A stretch of 46,132 nucleotides of DNA from Streptomyces graminilatus (GTDB lineage: Bacteria > Actinomycetota > Actinomycetes > Streptomycetales > Streptomycetaceae): NCBI RefSeq assembly GCF_001418565.1, contig NZ_LIQQ01000209.1, positions 1 to 46,132 on the forward strand. The letters are read 5' to 3'. A model generated the notes under the pieces. The model was not told the DNA's origin. It did not search any database and was given only the letters and a program-made list of their open reading frames with translations. Position numbers and translations under genes: made by a program. Position 1 is the stretch's first letter. Each line of letters begins with the position of its first letter. Shown one piece after another: positions 7,558-14,918 of the stretch.

Positions 7558-8874
7558 GTGGGACGTCACAGCCGCCGCGGGCGAACCGGTGGCAGCGCCA
7601 GTACGGGCGACAAGCCGAACATCCCTGTGGCCCCACAGGGACAGCAGCCTCAACAGGGGCATGGCGCACCCCGTTTCACCGTTCCTGACGGAACGCCCGC
7701 CCATGGGTTCCCGCGTCTTCCGGAGGGCCCACCCACCCACGGCCATCCCCATGTCAGGGGAGGCGGGCACCCCGAGCAGCGGGAAACCGGCGGTGGCTGG
7801 GGCGAGTTCGGCGGACGGCCCGGGGCAGGGCTCGGAACAGGGCCCGGAGTGGGGCCCGCCATACCGCGTCAGCGTCCCGCGCCCCCGAAGCCTCCCGGTC
7901 CCCGGCAGGCGTACGTCGACGCCTTCGACGGAATCGGCCTGCCCGGCCCCGCCGCCGAGGACGTCGACCGCTTCGCGCCGCCCCGCGCGCGGACACCGCA
8001 CCCCGCCGGCCTGTACGTTCCGCCCGCCGAGGTGGCGGTCAAGGGCAGGGGCGGCATCAAGGGGCGGGCGGTCACCGGGATCGCGGCTGCCGCCGTCACC
8101 ACCGTGCTGGCGGTCGTAGTGGCCGGACAGGTCACCGGCGGCGAGGACGACGGCGGCGGTGTGCGGCCACAGACCGCGATCGGCTCGGACCACGGCGTCC
8201 AGGGCTCCGGGGACTCCGCGGTGGGCGCCGATGGTCTCCCCGCCGCGCCCGACGCGCCGGCCACGCTGGCGACACTGACGTACGACCAGAAGATGGCCAG
8301 GACGTACACGCTCCGAGCGGACCTCAAGGGCTCGGGGACGTTCGACGCGGTCCGTGGGTTCGCCAAGGCGCCGGGGGCGGGGCGGAAGTACACCTACCGG
8401 GTCGACGTCGAGCAGGGGCTCGGACTCGACGGGGAGCTGTTCGCGCAGGCCGTTCAGAAGACGCTCAACGACGAACGGAGCTGGGCCCACGGCGGTGGCC
8501 GTACGTTCGAGCGGATCTCCTCCGGCACGCCCGACTTCGTGATCACGCTGGCGAGCCCGGGCACCACCGCCTTCTGGTGCGCCAAGTCCGGTCTCGACAC
8601 CACCGAGGACAACGTGTCCTGCGACTCCGCCGCCACCGACCGCGTGATGATCAACGCCTATCGATGGGCGCAGGGGTCCGTGACCTACGGTGACAAGATC
8701 CACGCGTACCGGCAGATGCTGATCAACCACGAGGTCGGCCACCGCCTCGGCTACGGGCATGTGACCTGCGACAAGGACGGGGACCTCGCCCCGGTCATGC
8801 AGCAGCAGACCAAGTTCCTCGACCACGACGGGATCCACTGCCGGGCCAACCCCTGGCCGTATCCCGGGAGTTGA
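7558..8874 (+). CDS. DUF3152 membrane-anchored metzincin-like protein
   Basis: A 438-residue protein from a GTG start. It has a long Gly/Pro/His/Gln-rich cytoplasmic N-terminus (~1-165), one transmembrane helix (~172-192, GIAAAAVTTVLAVVVAG), an extracellular linker, and a C-terminal DUF3152 domain (~255-438). That domain ends with HEVGHRLGYGH (His391, His395, His401), a perfect HExxHxxGxxH zinc signature of metzincin proteases, and has three or four cysteines (FWCAKS, VSCDS, VTCDK, IHCRA) that may form disulfides outside the cell. A secreted-side metalloprotease is the natural inference, but activity of this family is, to my knowledge, not established. The mycobacterial homologue (Rv3207c, from memory) lies in the same neighbourhood. 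Confidence 0.85.
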   Translation: MGRHSRRGRTGGSASTGDKPNIPVAPQGQQPQQGHGAPRFTVPDGTPAHGFPRLPEGPPTHGHPHVRGGGHPEQRETGGGWGEFGGRPGAGLGTGPGVGPAIPRQRPAPPKPPGPRQAYVDAFDGIGLPGPAAEDVDRFAPPRARTPHPAGLYVPPAEVAVKGRGGIKGRAVTGIAAAAVTTVLAVVVAGQVTGGEDDGGGVRPQTAIGSDHGVQGSGDSAVGADGLPAAPDAPATLATLTYDQKMARTYTLRADLKGSGTFDAVRGFAKAPGAGRKYTYRVDVEQGLGLDGELFAQAVQKTLNDERSWAHGGGRTFERISSGTPDFVITLASPGTTAFWCAKSGLDTTEDNVSCDSAATDRVMINAYRWAQGSVTYGDKIHAYRQMLINHEVGHRLGYGHVTCDKDGDLAPVMQQQTKFLDHDGIHCRANPWPYPGS

Positions 8875-8894
8875 CGCGCGGCTCAGGGGCCACG

Positions 8895-8923
8895 TTGACA
8901 TGGGTGGAAAGTTCGTTCATATT
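8895..8923 (+). promoter_or_regulatory. Sigma-HrdB-type promoter for the leader peptide and ABC operon
   Basis: A perfect TTGACA (8895-8900) is followed, after a 17-bp spacer, by CATATT (8918-8923). The predicted start site is about 7 nt downstream, at or next to the A of the leader ATG at 8931, so the transcript should be leaderless. Confidence 0.7.
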
Positions 8924-8930
8924 TTTGCGC

Positions 8931-9023
8931 ATGTGGTCTAGTCATGCTGTCCGTCGCGCCGCCATCGAGCTGGCGCTGATCGGCGTGACCCCGCTCTGCG
9001 TGGCCGACATTCTCTGTCGCTGA
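8931..9023 (+). CDS. Cysteine-containing attenuator leader peptide (30 aa)
   Basis: A 30-codon frame beginning MWSSHAVRRAAIELA and ending with PLCVADILCR before TGA. It has two cysteine codons near its end, an Arg-rich start and an LCR C-terminus. This is the style of the small putative leader peptides annotated ahead of sulfur-related and transporter genes in Streptomyces. The ATG falls at the predicted transcription start of a strong promoter (8895-8923). A 204-nt untranslated stretch follows before the lipoprotein gene, leaving room for alternative RNA structures. Inference: ribosome stalling at Cys codons, when Cys-tRNA is short, controls the downstream importer. The peptide itself probably has no other role. 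Confidence 0.7.
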   Translation: MWSSHAVRRAAIELALIGVTPLCVADILCR

Positions 9024-9227
9024 CACCTGCCCCCGGCGTGTGTGTCGCGACGTCCTCCTCTGCCGTCACCGACTGACGTCTGACATCTGATATTTGATGT
9101 CCGTCATTCGTCATCGGCCGCGGTTCTCGACGACCTGATGCGACCCACCTGACGCCCGGGCAGACGTGTGTTCACTCCCGTCTCACTCCTCGTCATTCCG
9201 TCTCATCATTCGAGAGGTCGTTTTCCG
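9024..9227 (+). promoter_or_regulatory. Leader RNA between leader peptide and ABC operon
   Basis: There is no gene here. The stretch has a run of related TGACGTCTGACATC-like repeats and a GACATC...GATGTC inverted repeat (9082-9087 with 9096-9101). It then runs into a pyrimidine-rich segment and the GAGAGG ribosome binding site of the lipoprotein gene. I could not identify a clear terminator/antiterminator pair by eye. Confidence 0.45.
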
Positions 9228-10952
9228 ATGCGCCAACCGTCCGTCAGAGCGCGCCGCGTCGCTGCGGTGTCCGTCAGCCTGTTCCTGGCCGCGGGCGCAG
9301 CCGCGTGCGGCCCGAAGGACAACGATGCCAAGGGCGCGGGCGGCGGCGACTCCAAGCCGCAAAAGGGCGGCACGCTCACCGTCCTGAACTCCAACCCGCA
9401 GGAGGACTTCGACCCCGCCCGGCTGTACACCTCCGGCGGCGGCAACGTCCCCTCGCTCGTCTTCCGTACGCTCACCACGCGCAACCGCGAGAGCGGGGCG
9501 GCGGGCGCGAAGGTCGTCCCCGACCTGGCCACCGACACCGGGCGCCCGAGCGAGAACGCGACCGTGTGGACGTACACCCTGAAGGAAGGGCTGAAGTTCG
9601 AGGACGGCTCGCCGATCACCAGCGCCGACATCAAGTACGGCATCGAGCGCTCCTTCGCCCCCGAACTCTCCGGTGGCGCCCCCTATCTGAGGGACTGGCT
9701 GATCGGCGCCGCCGACTACCAGGGCCCCTACAAGGACAAGGGCAAGGGACTCGACGCGATCGGGACGCCGGACGCGCGCACGATCGTCTTCCATCTGAAC
9801 AAGCCCGAGGGCGAGTTCCCCTACCTGGCCACGCAGACCCAGTTCACGCCCGTACCCAAGGCCAAGGACACCGGGACGAAGTACGAGGAGCACCCGGTCT
9901 CGTCGGGGCCGTACAAGGTCGTCAGCAACGAGGGCGACGGTGAGCGGCTGATCCTGGAGCGCAACACCTACTGGTCGGCCGCCACGGACGAGGAGCGCAA
10001 GGCGTACCCGGACAGGATCGACGTACGGTCCGGGCTCGACTCGTCGGTGATCAACCAGCGGCTGTCGGCGTCCCAAGGGGCGGACGCCGCGTCCGTCACC
10101 ACGGACACCAACCTTGGCCCCGCCGAGCTCGCCAAGGTCTCCGGCGACAAGGAACTGGCCGCGCGCGTGGGCACCGGGCACTTCGGCTACATCAACTACA
10201 TAGCGTTCAACCCGAAGGTCAAGCCGTTCGACAACATCAAGGTGCGTGAGGCGATCTCGTACGCCATTGACCGCACGAGCGTCGTCAACGCGGCCGGCGG
10301 ATCGTCGCTCGCCGAGCCCGCCACCACCTACCTGCCGGACCAGAAGTCCTTCGGATACACCCCGTACGACCACTTCCCGGCAGGTGCCTCCGGGAACCCG
10401 GCGAAGGCCAAGGAGGTGCTGAAGGAGGCCGGTTACCCGAACGGGCTGACCGTCACCCTGACCCACTCCAACTCCAAGGACTTCGAGACCAGCCCGGAGA
10501 TCGCGACCGCCGTCCAGGACGCCCTCAAGAAGGCCGGCATCACGGTGAAGCTGGACGGTCTCGAGGACAACGACTACCGCGACACGATCCACGACGCGAA
10601 GAAGGAGCCCGGGTTCTTCCTCGCCCACTGGGGTGCCGACTGGCCCTCCGGCGGTCCCTTCCTCGCCCCGATCTTCGACGGCCGACAGATCGTCAAGGAC
10701 GGCGCGAACTTCAACAACGGCTTCCTCGACGACAAGTCGGTCAATGCCGAGATTGACGCGATCAACAAGTTGACCGATCTTGACGCTGCCGCCAAGCGGT
10801 GGGGCGCGCTGGACAGCAGGATCGGCGAGCAGGCCCTGACCGTGCCGCTGTTCCACCCCGTCTACAAGCGCCTGTACGGCAAGGACGTCAAGAACATCGT
10901 GATCAGCGACTGGACGGGTGTCCTGGACATCTCCCAGGTCTCGGTGAAGTGA
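9228..10952 (+). CDS. ABC transporter substrate-binding lipoprotein (SBP family 5)
   Basis: A 574-residue extracellular lipoprotein. Its signal peptide is typical (RARRVAAVSVSLFLAAGAAAC) with the lipidated cysteine at residue 27. The mature protein is a family-5 (DppA/OppA) solute-binding protein: GGTLTVLNSN start, a WTYTLKEGLKFEDGSPIT signature near residue 115, and IKVREAISYAID near 340. It would capture oligopeptides, dipeptides or a related solute and deliver it to the permeases encoded next. The ATG at 9228 was chosen because GAGAGG precedes it and the signal peptide starts there. First gene of a four-gene importer operon that lies behind a cysteine-containing leader peptide, so sulfur-containing peptides are a candidate substrate (inference). 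Confidence 0.93.
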   Translation: MRQPSVRARRVAAVSVSLFLAAGAAACGPKDNDAKGAGGGDSKPQKGGTLTVLNSNPQEDFDPARLYTSGGGNVPSLVFRTLTTRNRESGAAGAKVVPDLATDTGRPSENATVWTYTLKEGLKFEDGSPITSADIKYGIERSFAPELSGGAPYLRDWLIGAADYQGPYKDKGKGLDAIGTPDARTIVFHLNKPEGEFPYLATQTQFTPVPKAKDTGTKYEEHPVSSGPYKVVSNEGDGERLILERNTYWSAATDEERKAYPDRIDVRSGLDSSVINQRLSASQGADAASVTTDTNLGPAELAKVSGDKELAARVGTGHFGYINYIAFNPKVKPFDNIKVREAISYAIDRTSVVNAAGGSSLAEPATTYLPDQKSFGYTPYDHFPAGASGNPAKAKEVLKEAGYPNGLTVTLTHSNSKDFETSPEIATAVQDALKKAGITVKLDGLEDNDYRDTIHDAKKEPGFFLAHWGADWPSGGPFLAPIFDGRQIVKDGANFNNGFLDDKSVNAEIDAINKLTDLDAAAKRWGALDSRIGEQALTVPLFHPVYKRLYGKDVKNIVISDWTGVLDISQVSVK

Positions 10953-10959
10953 CGACGCC

Positions 10960-12015
10960 GTGAGCGAGGTTCTTCTCGCCTCCCCGGCCGCCGGAACGGG
11001 TGCGACACCCGTCCCGGCGGCCTCGGGGGCCCGTCAGTTCTGGCGGCGGCTGCGTACGCGGCGCGCCGCCCTCGTCGCGGCGGCCGTCGTCGCGCTGCTC
11101 GTCCTGGTCGCGGTGGCCGCACCGCTGTTCACCGCCGTCGAGGGCCAGGACCCCACCACCTACCACCCGGCCCTCGTCGACTCCGCGCGCGGGGGAGTGC
11201 CTGTCGGTTCCTTCGGAGGCATCAGCGGTGACCATTGGCTGGGCGTCGAACCGCAGACGGGGCGCGACCTGTTCGCCCGGCTCGTCTACGGGGCCCGGGT
11301 CTCGCTGGGTGTCGCGCTCGCGGCGACCCTCGTCCAGGTGTTGATCGGCGTCGTGGTCGGCATCGCGTCCGCCCTTGGTGGTCAATGGGTTGATCAACTG
11401 TTGAGCCGTCTCACCGACGTCATCATCGCCCTGCCACTGATGATCATGTCGCTGGCCCTGCTGGCGATCGTGCCCGGCAACTTCCCGCGGCCCGTTCTCG
11501 TCGCCCTCGTCATCGGGCTGATCGCCTGGGGCGGGATCGCGAAGATCGTGCGCGCCCAGACGCTCACCCTCAAACAGCTCGACCATGTGGCCGCGGCCCG
11601 CCTCAGCGGCTGGGGTTCCTGGCGGATCGCCCGTCGCGAGCTGCTGCCCGGCCTCGCCGCGCCCGTCATCACGTACGCCGCGCTCCTCGTCCCGTCGAAC
11701 ATCACGGTCGAGGCCGCCCTGTCCTTCCTCGGCGTCGGTGTGAAGCCGCCGACACCCTCCTGGGGGCAGATGATCACCGCCGCCGACGTCTGGTACCAGG
11801 CGGCACCGCAGTACCTGCTGCTGCCCGCGGGCGCCCTCTTCCTGACCGTCCTCGCCCTCACCGTCCTCGGCGACGGCATACGCACCGCCCTCGACCCGCG
11901 CGCGGCCTCACGCCTGCGCGTCGGCACGGGCCGCAGGCGCGAGGCCAGGGTCAAGGACGCCACGGGGGAGACTGCAACGACGGCAACGGCGGCGAAGACA
12001 GGGGCCGGCGCATGA
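10960..12015 (+). CDS. Peptide ABC transporter permease, DppC type
   Basis: A 351-residue inner-membrane permease. The N-terminal helix (ALVAAAVVALLVLVAVAAP) is followed by a long external loop, then about five more helices. The EAA-type coupling loop AAARLSGWGSWRIARRELLP lies at about residues 210-230, and the conserved SFLGVGVKPPTPSWG segment of DppC/OppC proteins near 255-270. The C-terminus is basic and Ala/Thr-rich. The start is GTG, 7 bp after the lipoprotein stop. The stop overlaps the next ATG (ATGA), indicating translational coupling. Gene order here is C-type permease before B-type, the reverse of the usual dpp order. Confidence 0.92.
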   Translation: MSEVLLASPAAGTGATPVPAASGARQFWRRLRTRRAALVAAAVVALLVLVAVAAPLFTAVEGQDPTTYHPALVDSARGGVPVGSFGGISGDHWLGVEPQTGRDLFARLVYGARVSLGVALAATLVQVLIGVVVGIASALGGQWVDQLLSRLTDVIIALPLMIMSLALLAIVPGNFPRPVLVALVIGLIAWGGIAKIVRAQTLTLKQLDHVAAARLSGWGSWRIARRELLPGLAAPVITYAALLVPSNITVEAALSFLGVGVKPPTPSWGQMITAADVWYQAAPQYLLLPAGALFLTVLALTVLGDGIRTALDPRAASRLRVGTGRRREARVKDATGETATTATAAKTGAGA

Positions 12016-13016
12016 ACCTCTCCGGCTTCGGCGGGTTCGTGGCCCGCCGTGTCATCGGCGCGATCATCACCCTCTTCGCCATCTCGGTGGTCATCTACGT
12101 CGTCTTCTACGTCGCCCCCGGCAACGTCGCCCAGATCACCTGCGGCCCGCGCTGTTCCCCCGCCCAGGTGCACCAGGTCGCCGAGCAACTGCGCCTCGAC
12201 GACCCGCTCTACCTGCGCTACTGGCACTTCCTCCAGGGCGTCTTTGTCGGCCACGACTACTCGACCGGTACGTCCGTCGAGCACTGCCCGGCACCCTGCC
12301 TCGGGCTCTCCTACCAGAGCGACCAGCAGGTCACGGAGCTGATCCTGGCGAAGCTGCCGGTCACCGGCTCGCTCGCGCTCGGCGCGATGGTGCTGTGGCT
12401 GCTCATCGGCGTCGGCACCGGTGTCCTCTCGGCGTGGCGGCGCGGCCGGCCCACCGAGCGCCTGCTGACCGGTCTCACCCTGGCCGGCACGGCCACGCCG
12501 GTCTTCGTCATCGGGCTGATCCTGATGATCGTCGTCTGCGGCCAGCTGGAACTCCTGCCGTTCCCGCAGTACGTGCCCTTCGCCGACGACCCCGAGCAGT
12601 GGGCCTGGAACCTGCTGCTGCCCTGGCTGTCGCTGGCTCTCATCGAGTCCGCCAAGTACGCCCGCCTGACCAGGGCGTCGATGCTGGAGACACTCGCCGA
12701 GGACCACGTACGCACCTTCCGCGCGTACGGCGTCGGGGAGCGGTCGATCATCGGGCGGCACGCGCTGCGCGGTGCGGTCGGGCCCCTGATCGCCCTGAGT
12801 GCCACGGACTTCGGGTCGATGTTCGGTGGCGCGGTCCTCACCGAGACGCTCTTCGGGCTGCCCGGCCTCGGACACGAACTCGTCGAGGCGGTCAAGGTCG
12901 TCGACCTGCCGGTGGTCGTCGGCATGGTCCTGGTGACCGGTTTCTTCGTGGTCATCGCCAACGCCGTCGCGGATGTGCTGTACGCGGTGGCCGATCGACG
13001 GGTGGTGCTCGTATGA
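12012..13016 (+). CDS. Peptide ABC transporter permease, DppB type
   Basis: A 334-residue permease with six transmembrane helices. The N-terminal RRVIGAIITLFAISVVIYVV helix and the FYVAPG motif are typical of DppB/OppB. The coupling loop is TFRAYGVGERSIIGRHALRG (~234-255), followed by FGSMFGGAVLTETLFGLPGLG. The first external loop carries four cysteines in two CxxxC pairs (CGPRC and CPAPC), which is unusual and may form disulfides outside the membrane. The gene is coupled by ATGA overlaps on both sides. Confidence 0.92.
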   Translation: MNLSGFGGFVARRVIGAIITLFAISVVIYVVFYVAPGNVAQITCGPRCSPAQVHQVAEQLRLDDPLYLRYWHFLQGVFVGHDYSTGTSVEHCPAPCLGLSYQSDQQVTELILAKLPVTGSLALGAMVLWLLIGVGTGVLSAWRRGRPTERLLTGLTLAGTATPVFVIGLILMIVVCGQLELLPFPQYVPFADDPEQWAWNLLLPWLSLALIESAKYARLTRASMLETLAEDHVRTFRAYGVGERSIIGRHALRGAVGPLIALSATDFGSMFGGAVLTETLFGLPGLGHELVEAVKVVDLPVVVGMVLVTGFFVVIANAVADVLYAVADRRVVLV

Positions 13017-14710
13017 GCCTGGACAAGGCCTCGGTTGAGGCCCCGGTGAAGGACGCCGTGAAGGACGCTGTGACGGACGCGGAGGGCGAGGCGCTGGTCG
13101 AGGTCGAAGACCTGACCGTCGCCTTCGGCTCCCTGCGGGCCGTGGACGGGCTGTCGTTCCGCCTGGAGAAGGGCGCCGCGCTGGGCCTGGTCGGCGAGTC
13201 CGGCTCCGGCAAGTCCACGGTCGCGTCCGCCCTGCTGGGGCTGCATCGCGGTACGGGAGCGGAGGTCGGCGGCACGATCCGGGTCGCCGGCACCGATGTA
13301 CAGCGGGCGTCCGAGACCGAGTTGCGGCGGCTGCGCGGGGCGCGGGCGGCGATGGTCTTCCAGGACCCGCTGTCCTCCCTCGACCCGTACTACGCGGTCG
13401 GCGACCAGATCGCCGAGGTCTACCGGGTGCACACGAAGGCGTCCAGGCGGGCCGCACGCGCGCGTGCCGTCGACGTACTGGACAGGGTCGGAATTCCGGA
13501 CGCCGTACGGCGGTCCAGGTCCCGGCCCCACGAGTTCAGCGGCGGGATGCGGCAGCGCGCGCTGATAGCCATGGCGCTCGCCTGCGAGCCGGACCTGCTG
13601 ATCGCCGACGAGCCGACGACCGCGCTCGACGTGACCGTCCAGGCCCAGATCCTCGACCTGCTGCACACCCTGCGCGCGGAGACCGGCATGGGACTGCTCC
13701 TCGTCACGCACGACGTGGGTGTCGCGGCGGAGAGCGTCGAGGACGTGCTGGTGATGCGCCACGGGCGGGCCGTCGAGCACGGTCCGGTCGCGGCCGTACT
13801 GGGGGCGCCCGCCCAGGAGTACACACGTCAACTGCTCGCGGCGGTACCGCGCGTGGACGCGAGGCGGGAGTCCGGGGACGCCTCAGGATCCGGCTCAGGA
13901 TCCGGCTCAGGATCCGGCGAGATCGTCCTGGAGGCCGTGGGCCTGCGGCGCGAGTTCGGGCGCGGGAAGCGGGCGTTCGCGGCCGTGGACGACGTGTCGC
14001 TGGCGGTGCGCCGGGGCGAGACGCTCGGGATCGTCGGTGAGAGCGGCAGCGGCAAGACGACGCTCGGGCGCATGCTGGTCGGGCTGCTGGAGCCGACGGC
14101 GGGCGAGGTGCGGTACGAGGGGCGGGTGCGCTCCGGGGCCGGTCCGGCCGTCCAGATGGTCTTCCAGGACCCGGTCTCCTCCCTCAACCCCCGCCGCAGC
14201 GTGGGCGAGTCGATCGCCGACCCGCTGCGGGCGCGCGGCGAGAGGGACGAGGCCCGTGTCCGGGAGCGGGTGGGGGAGCTGCTGGAACGCGTGGGGCTCG
14301 ACCCGGCGCACTTCGACCGCTACCCGCACGAATTCAGCGGAGGCCAGCGTCAGCGCGTGGGCATCGGACGGGCGCTGGCCGCCGAACCGCGCGTCATCGT
14401 CTGCGACGAGCCCGTGTCGGCCCTCGACGTCACGACCCAGGCCCAGGTGGTGGCCCTTCTCGGCGAGTTGCAGCGCGAACTCGGCCTCGCGCTGGTGTTC
14501 GTCGCCCATGACCTCGCCGTCGTACGGCAGGTCAGCGATCGCGTCGCGGTGATGCGGCGGGGACGAGTCGTCGAGTCGGGCTCCGCCGACGAGGTGTACG
14601 AGAACCCCCGAGACCCGTACACCCGACAGTTGCTGGCCGCCGTACCCGCTCTCGATCCCGCGGTCGCGGCCCGGCGCCGTGCCGTCCGACGGGAGTTGGC
14701 CCCGGCGTGA
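13013..14710 (+). CDS. Fused double ATPase of peptide ABC importer (DppD-DppF)
   Basis: A 565-residue protein with two complete ABC ATPase domains. The first has Walker A GESGSGKST (~62-70), signature FSGGMRQRA (~178) and Walker B LLIADEPTTALD. The second has GESGSGKTT (~342), FSGGQRQRV (~442) and VIVCDEPVSALD. The two are joined by a Gly/Ser linker encoded by three perfect 12-bp repeats. Each half has the C-terminal YTRQLLAAVP peptide-transporter extension. It energises the two permeases, with which it is translationally coupled. An N-terminal extension of ~25 charged residues precedes the first domain. Confidence 0.94.
   Translation: MSLDKASVEAPVKDAVKDAVTDAEGEALVEVEDLTVAFGSLRAVDGLSFRLEKGAALGLVGESGSGKSTVASALLGLHRGTGAEVGGTIRVAGTDVQRASETELRRLRGARAAMVFQDPLSSLDPYYAVGDQIAEVYRVHTKASRRAARARAVDVLDRVGIPDAVRRSRSRPHEFSGGMRQRALIAMALACEPDLLIADEPTTALDVTVQAQILDLLHTLRAETGMGLLLVTHDVGVAAESVEDVLVMRHGRAVEHGPVAAVLGAPAQEYTRQLLAAVPRVDARRESGDASGSGSGSGSGSGEIVLEAVGLRREFGRGKRAFAAVDDVSLAVRRGETLGIVGESGSGKTTLGRMLVGLLEPTAGEVRYEGRVRSGAGPAVQMVFQDPVSSLNPRRSVGESIADPLRARGERDEARVRERVGELLERVGLDPAHFDRYPHEFSGGQRQRVGIGRALAAEPRVIVCDEPVSALDVTTQAQVVALLGELQRELGLALVFVAHDLAVVRQVSDRVAVMRRGRVVESGSADEVYENPRDPYTRQLLAAVPALDPAVAARRRAVRRELAPA
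13882..13917 (+). repeat. Three perfect tandem 12-bp repeats in the ATPase linker
   Basis: CTCAGGATCCGG occurs three times head to tail and encodes Ser-Gly-Ser-Gly units that join the two ATPase domains. Copy number can change without a frameshift, so linker length is expected to vary between strains. Confidence 0.9.
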
Positions 14711-14804
14711 TCATACGTTTGTCCGTGACCATGCGCGCATAACTGATCTCTTAGCGCGACAGAACGCGAGCCGCACGGGAAAGTTACGACCGTTCACCCC
14801 TTTT

Positions 14805-14838
14805 GGTGGTGCGACGGACAACCGTCCATCGCACCACC
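14805..14838 (+). terminator. Stem-loop terminator of the ABC importer operon
   Basis: GGTGGTGCGACGGAC (14805-14819) pairs with 14824-14838 across an AACC loop: 15 bp with one mismatch. It lies 95 bp after the ATPase stop and about 80 bp before the glycosyltransferase start, so it separates the two units. The remainder of 14711-14918 holds no gene. Confidence 0.7.
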
Positions 14839-14918
14839 GTCATGTCCGCATACGTTCGTCCCGCTGCGAGCCGCCGGGTCAACGGCGGCTCCCCATACGG
14901 GAGATCGGGGGTGTGCTC

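Noticed and set aside
9183..10856. Long minus frame opposite the substrate-binding lipoprotein
   Set aside because: The plus frame has a lipobox and SBP5 motifs; the minus frame has none.
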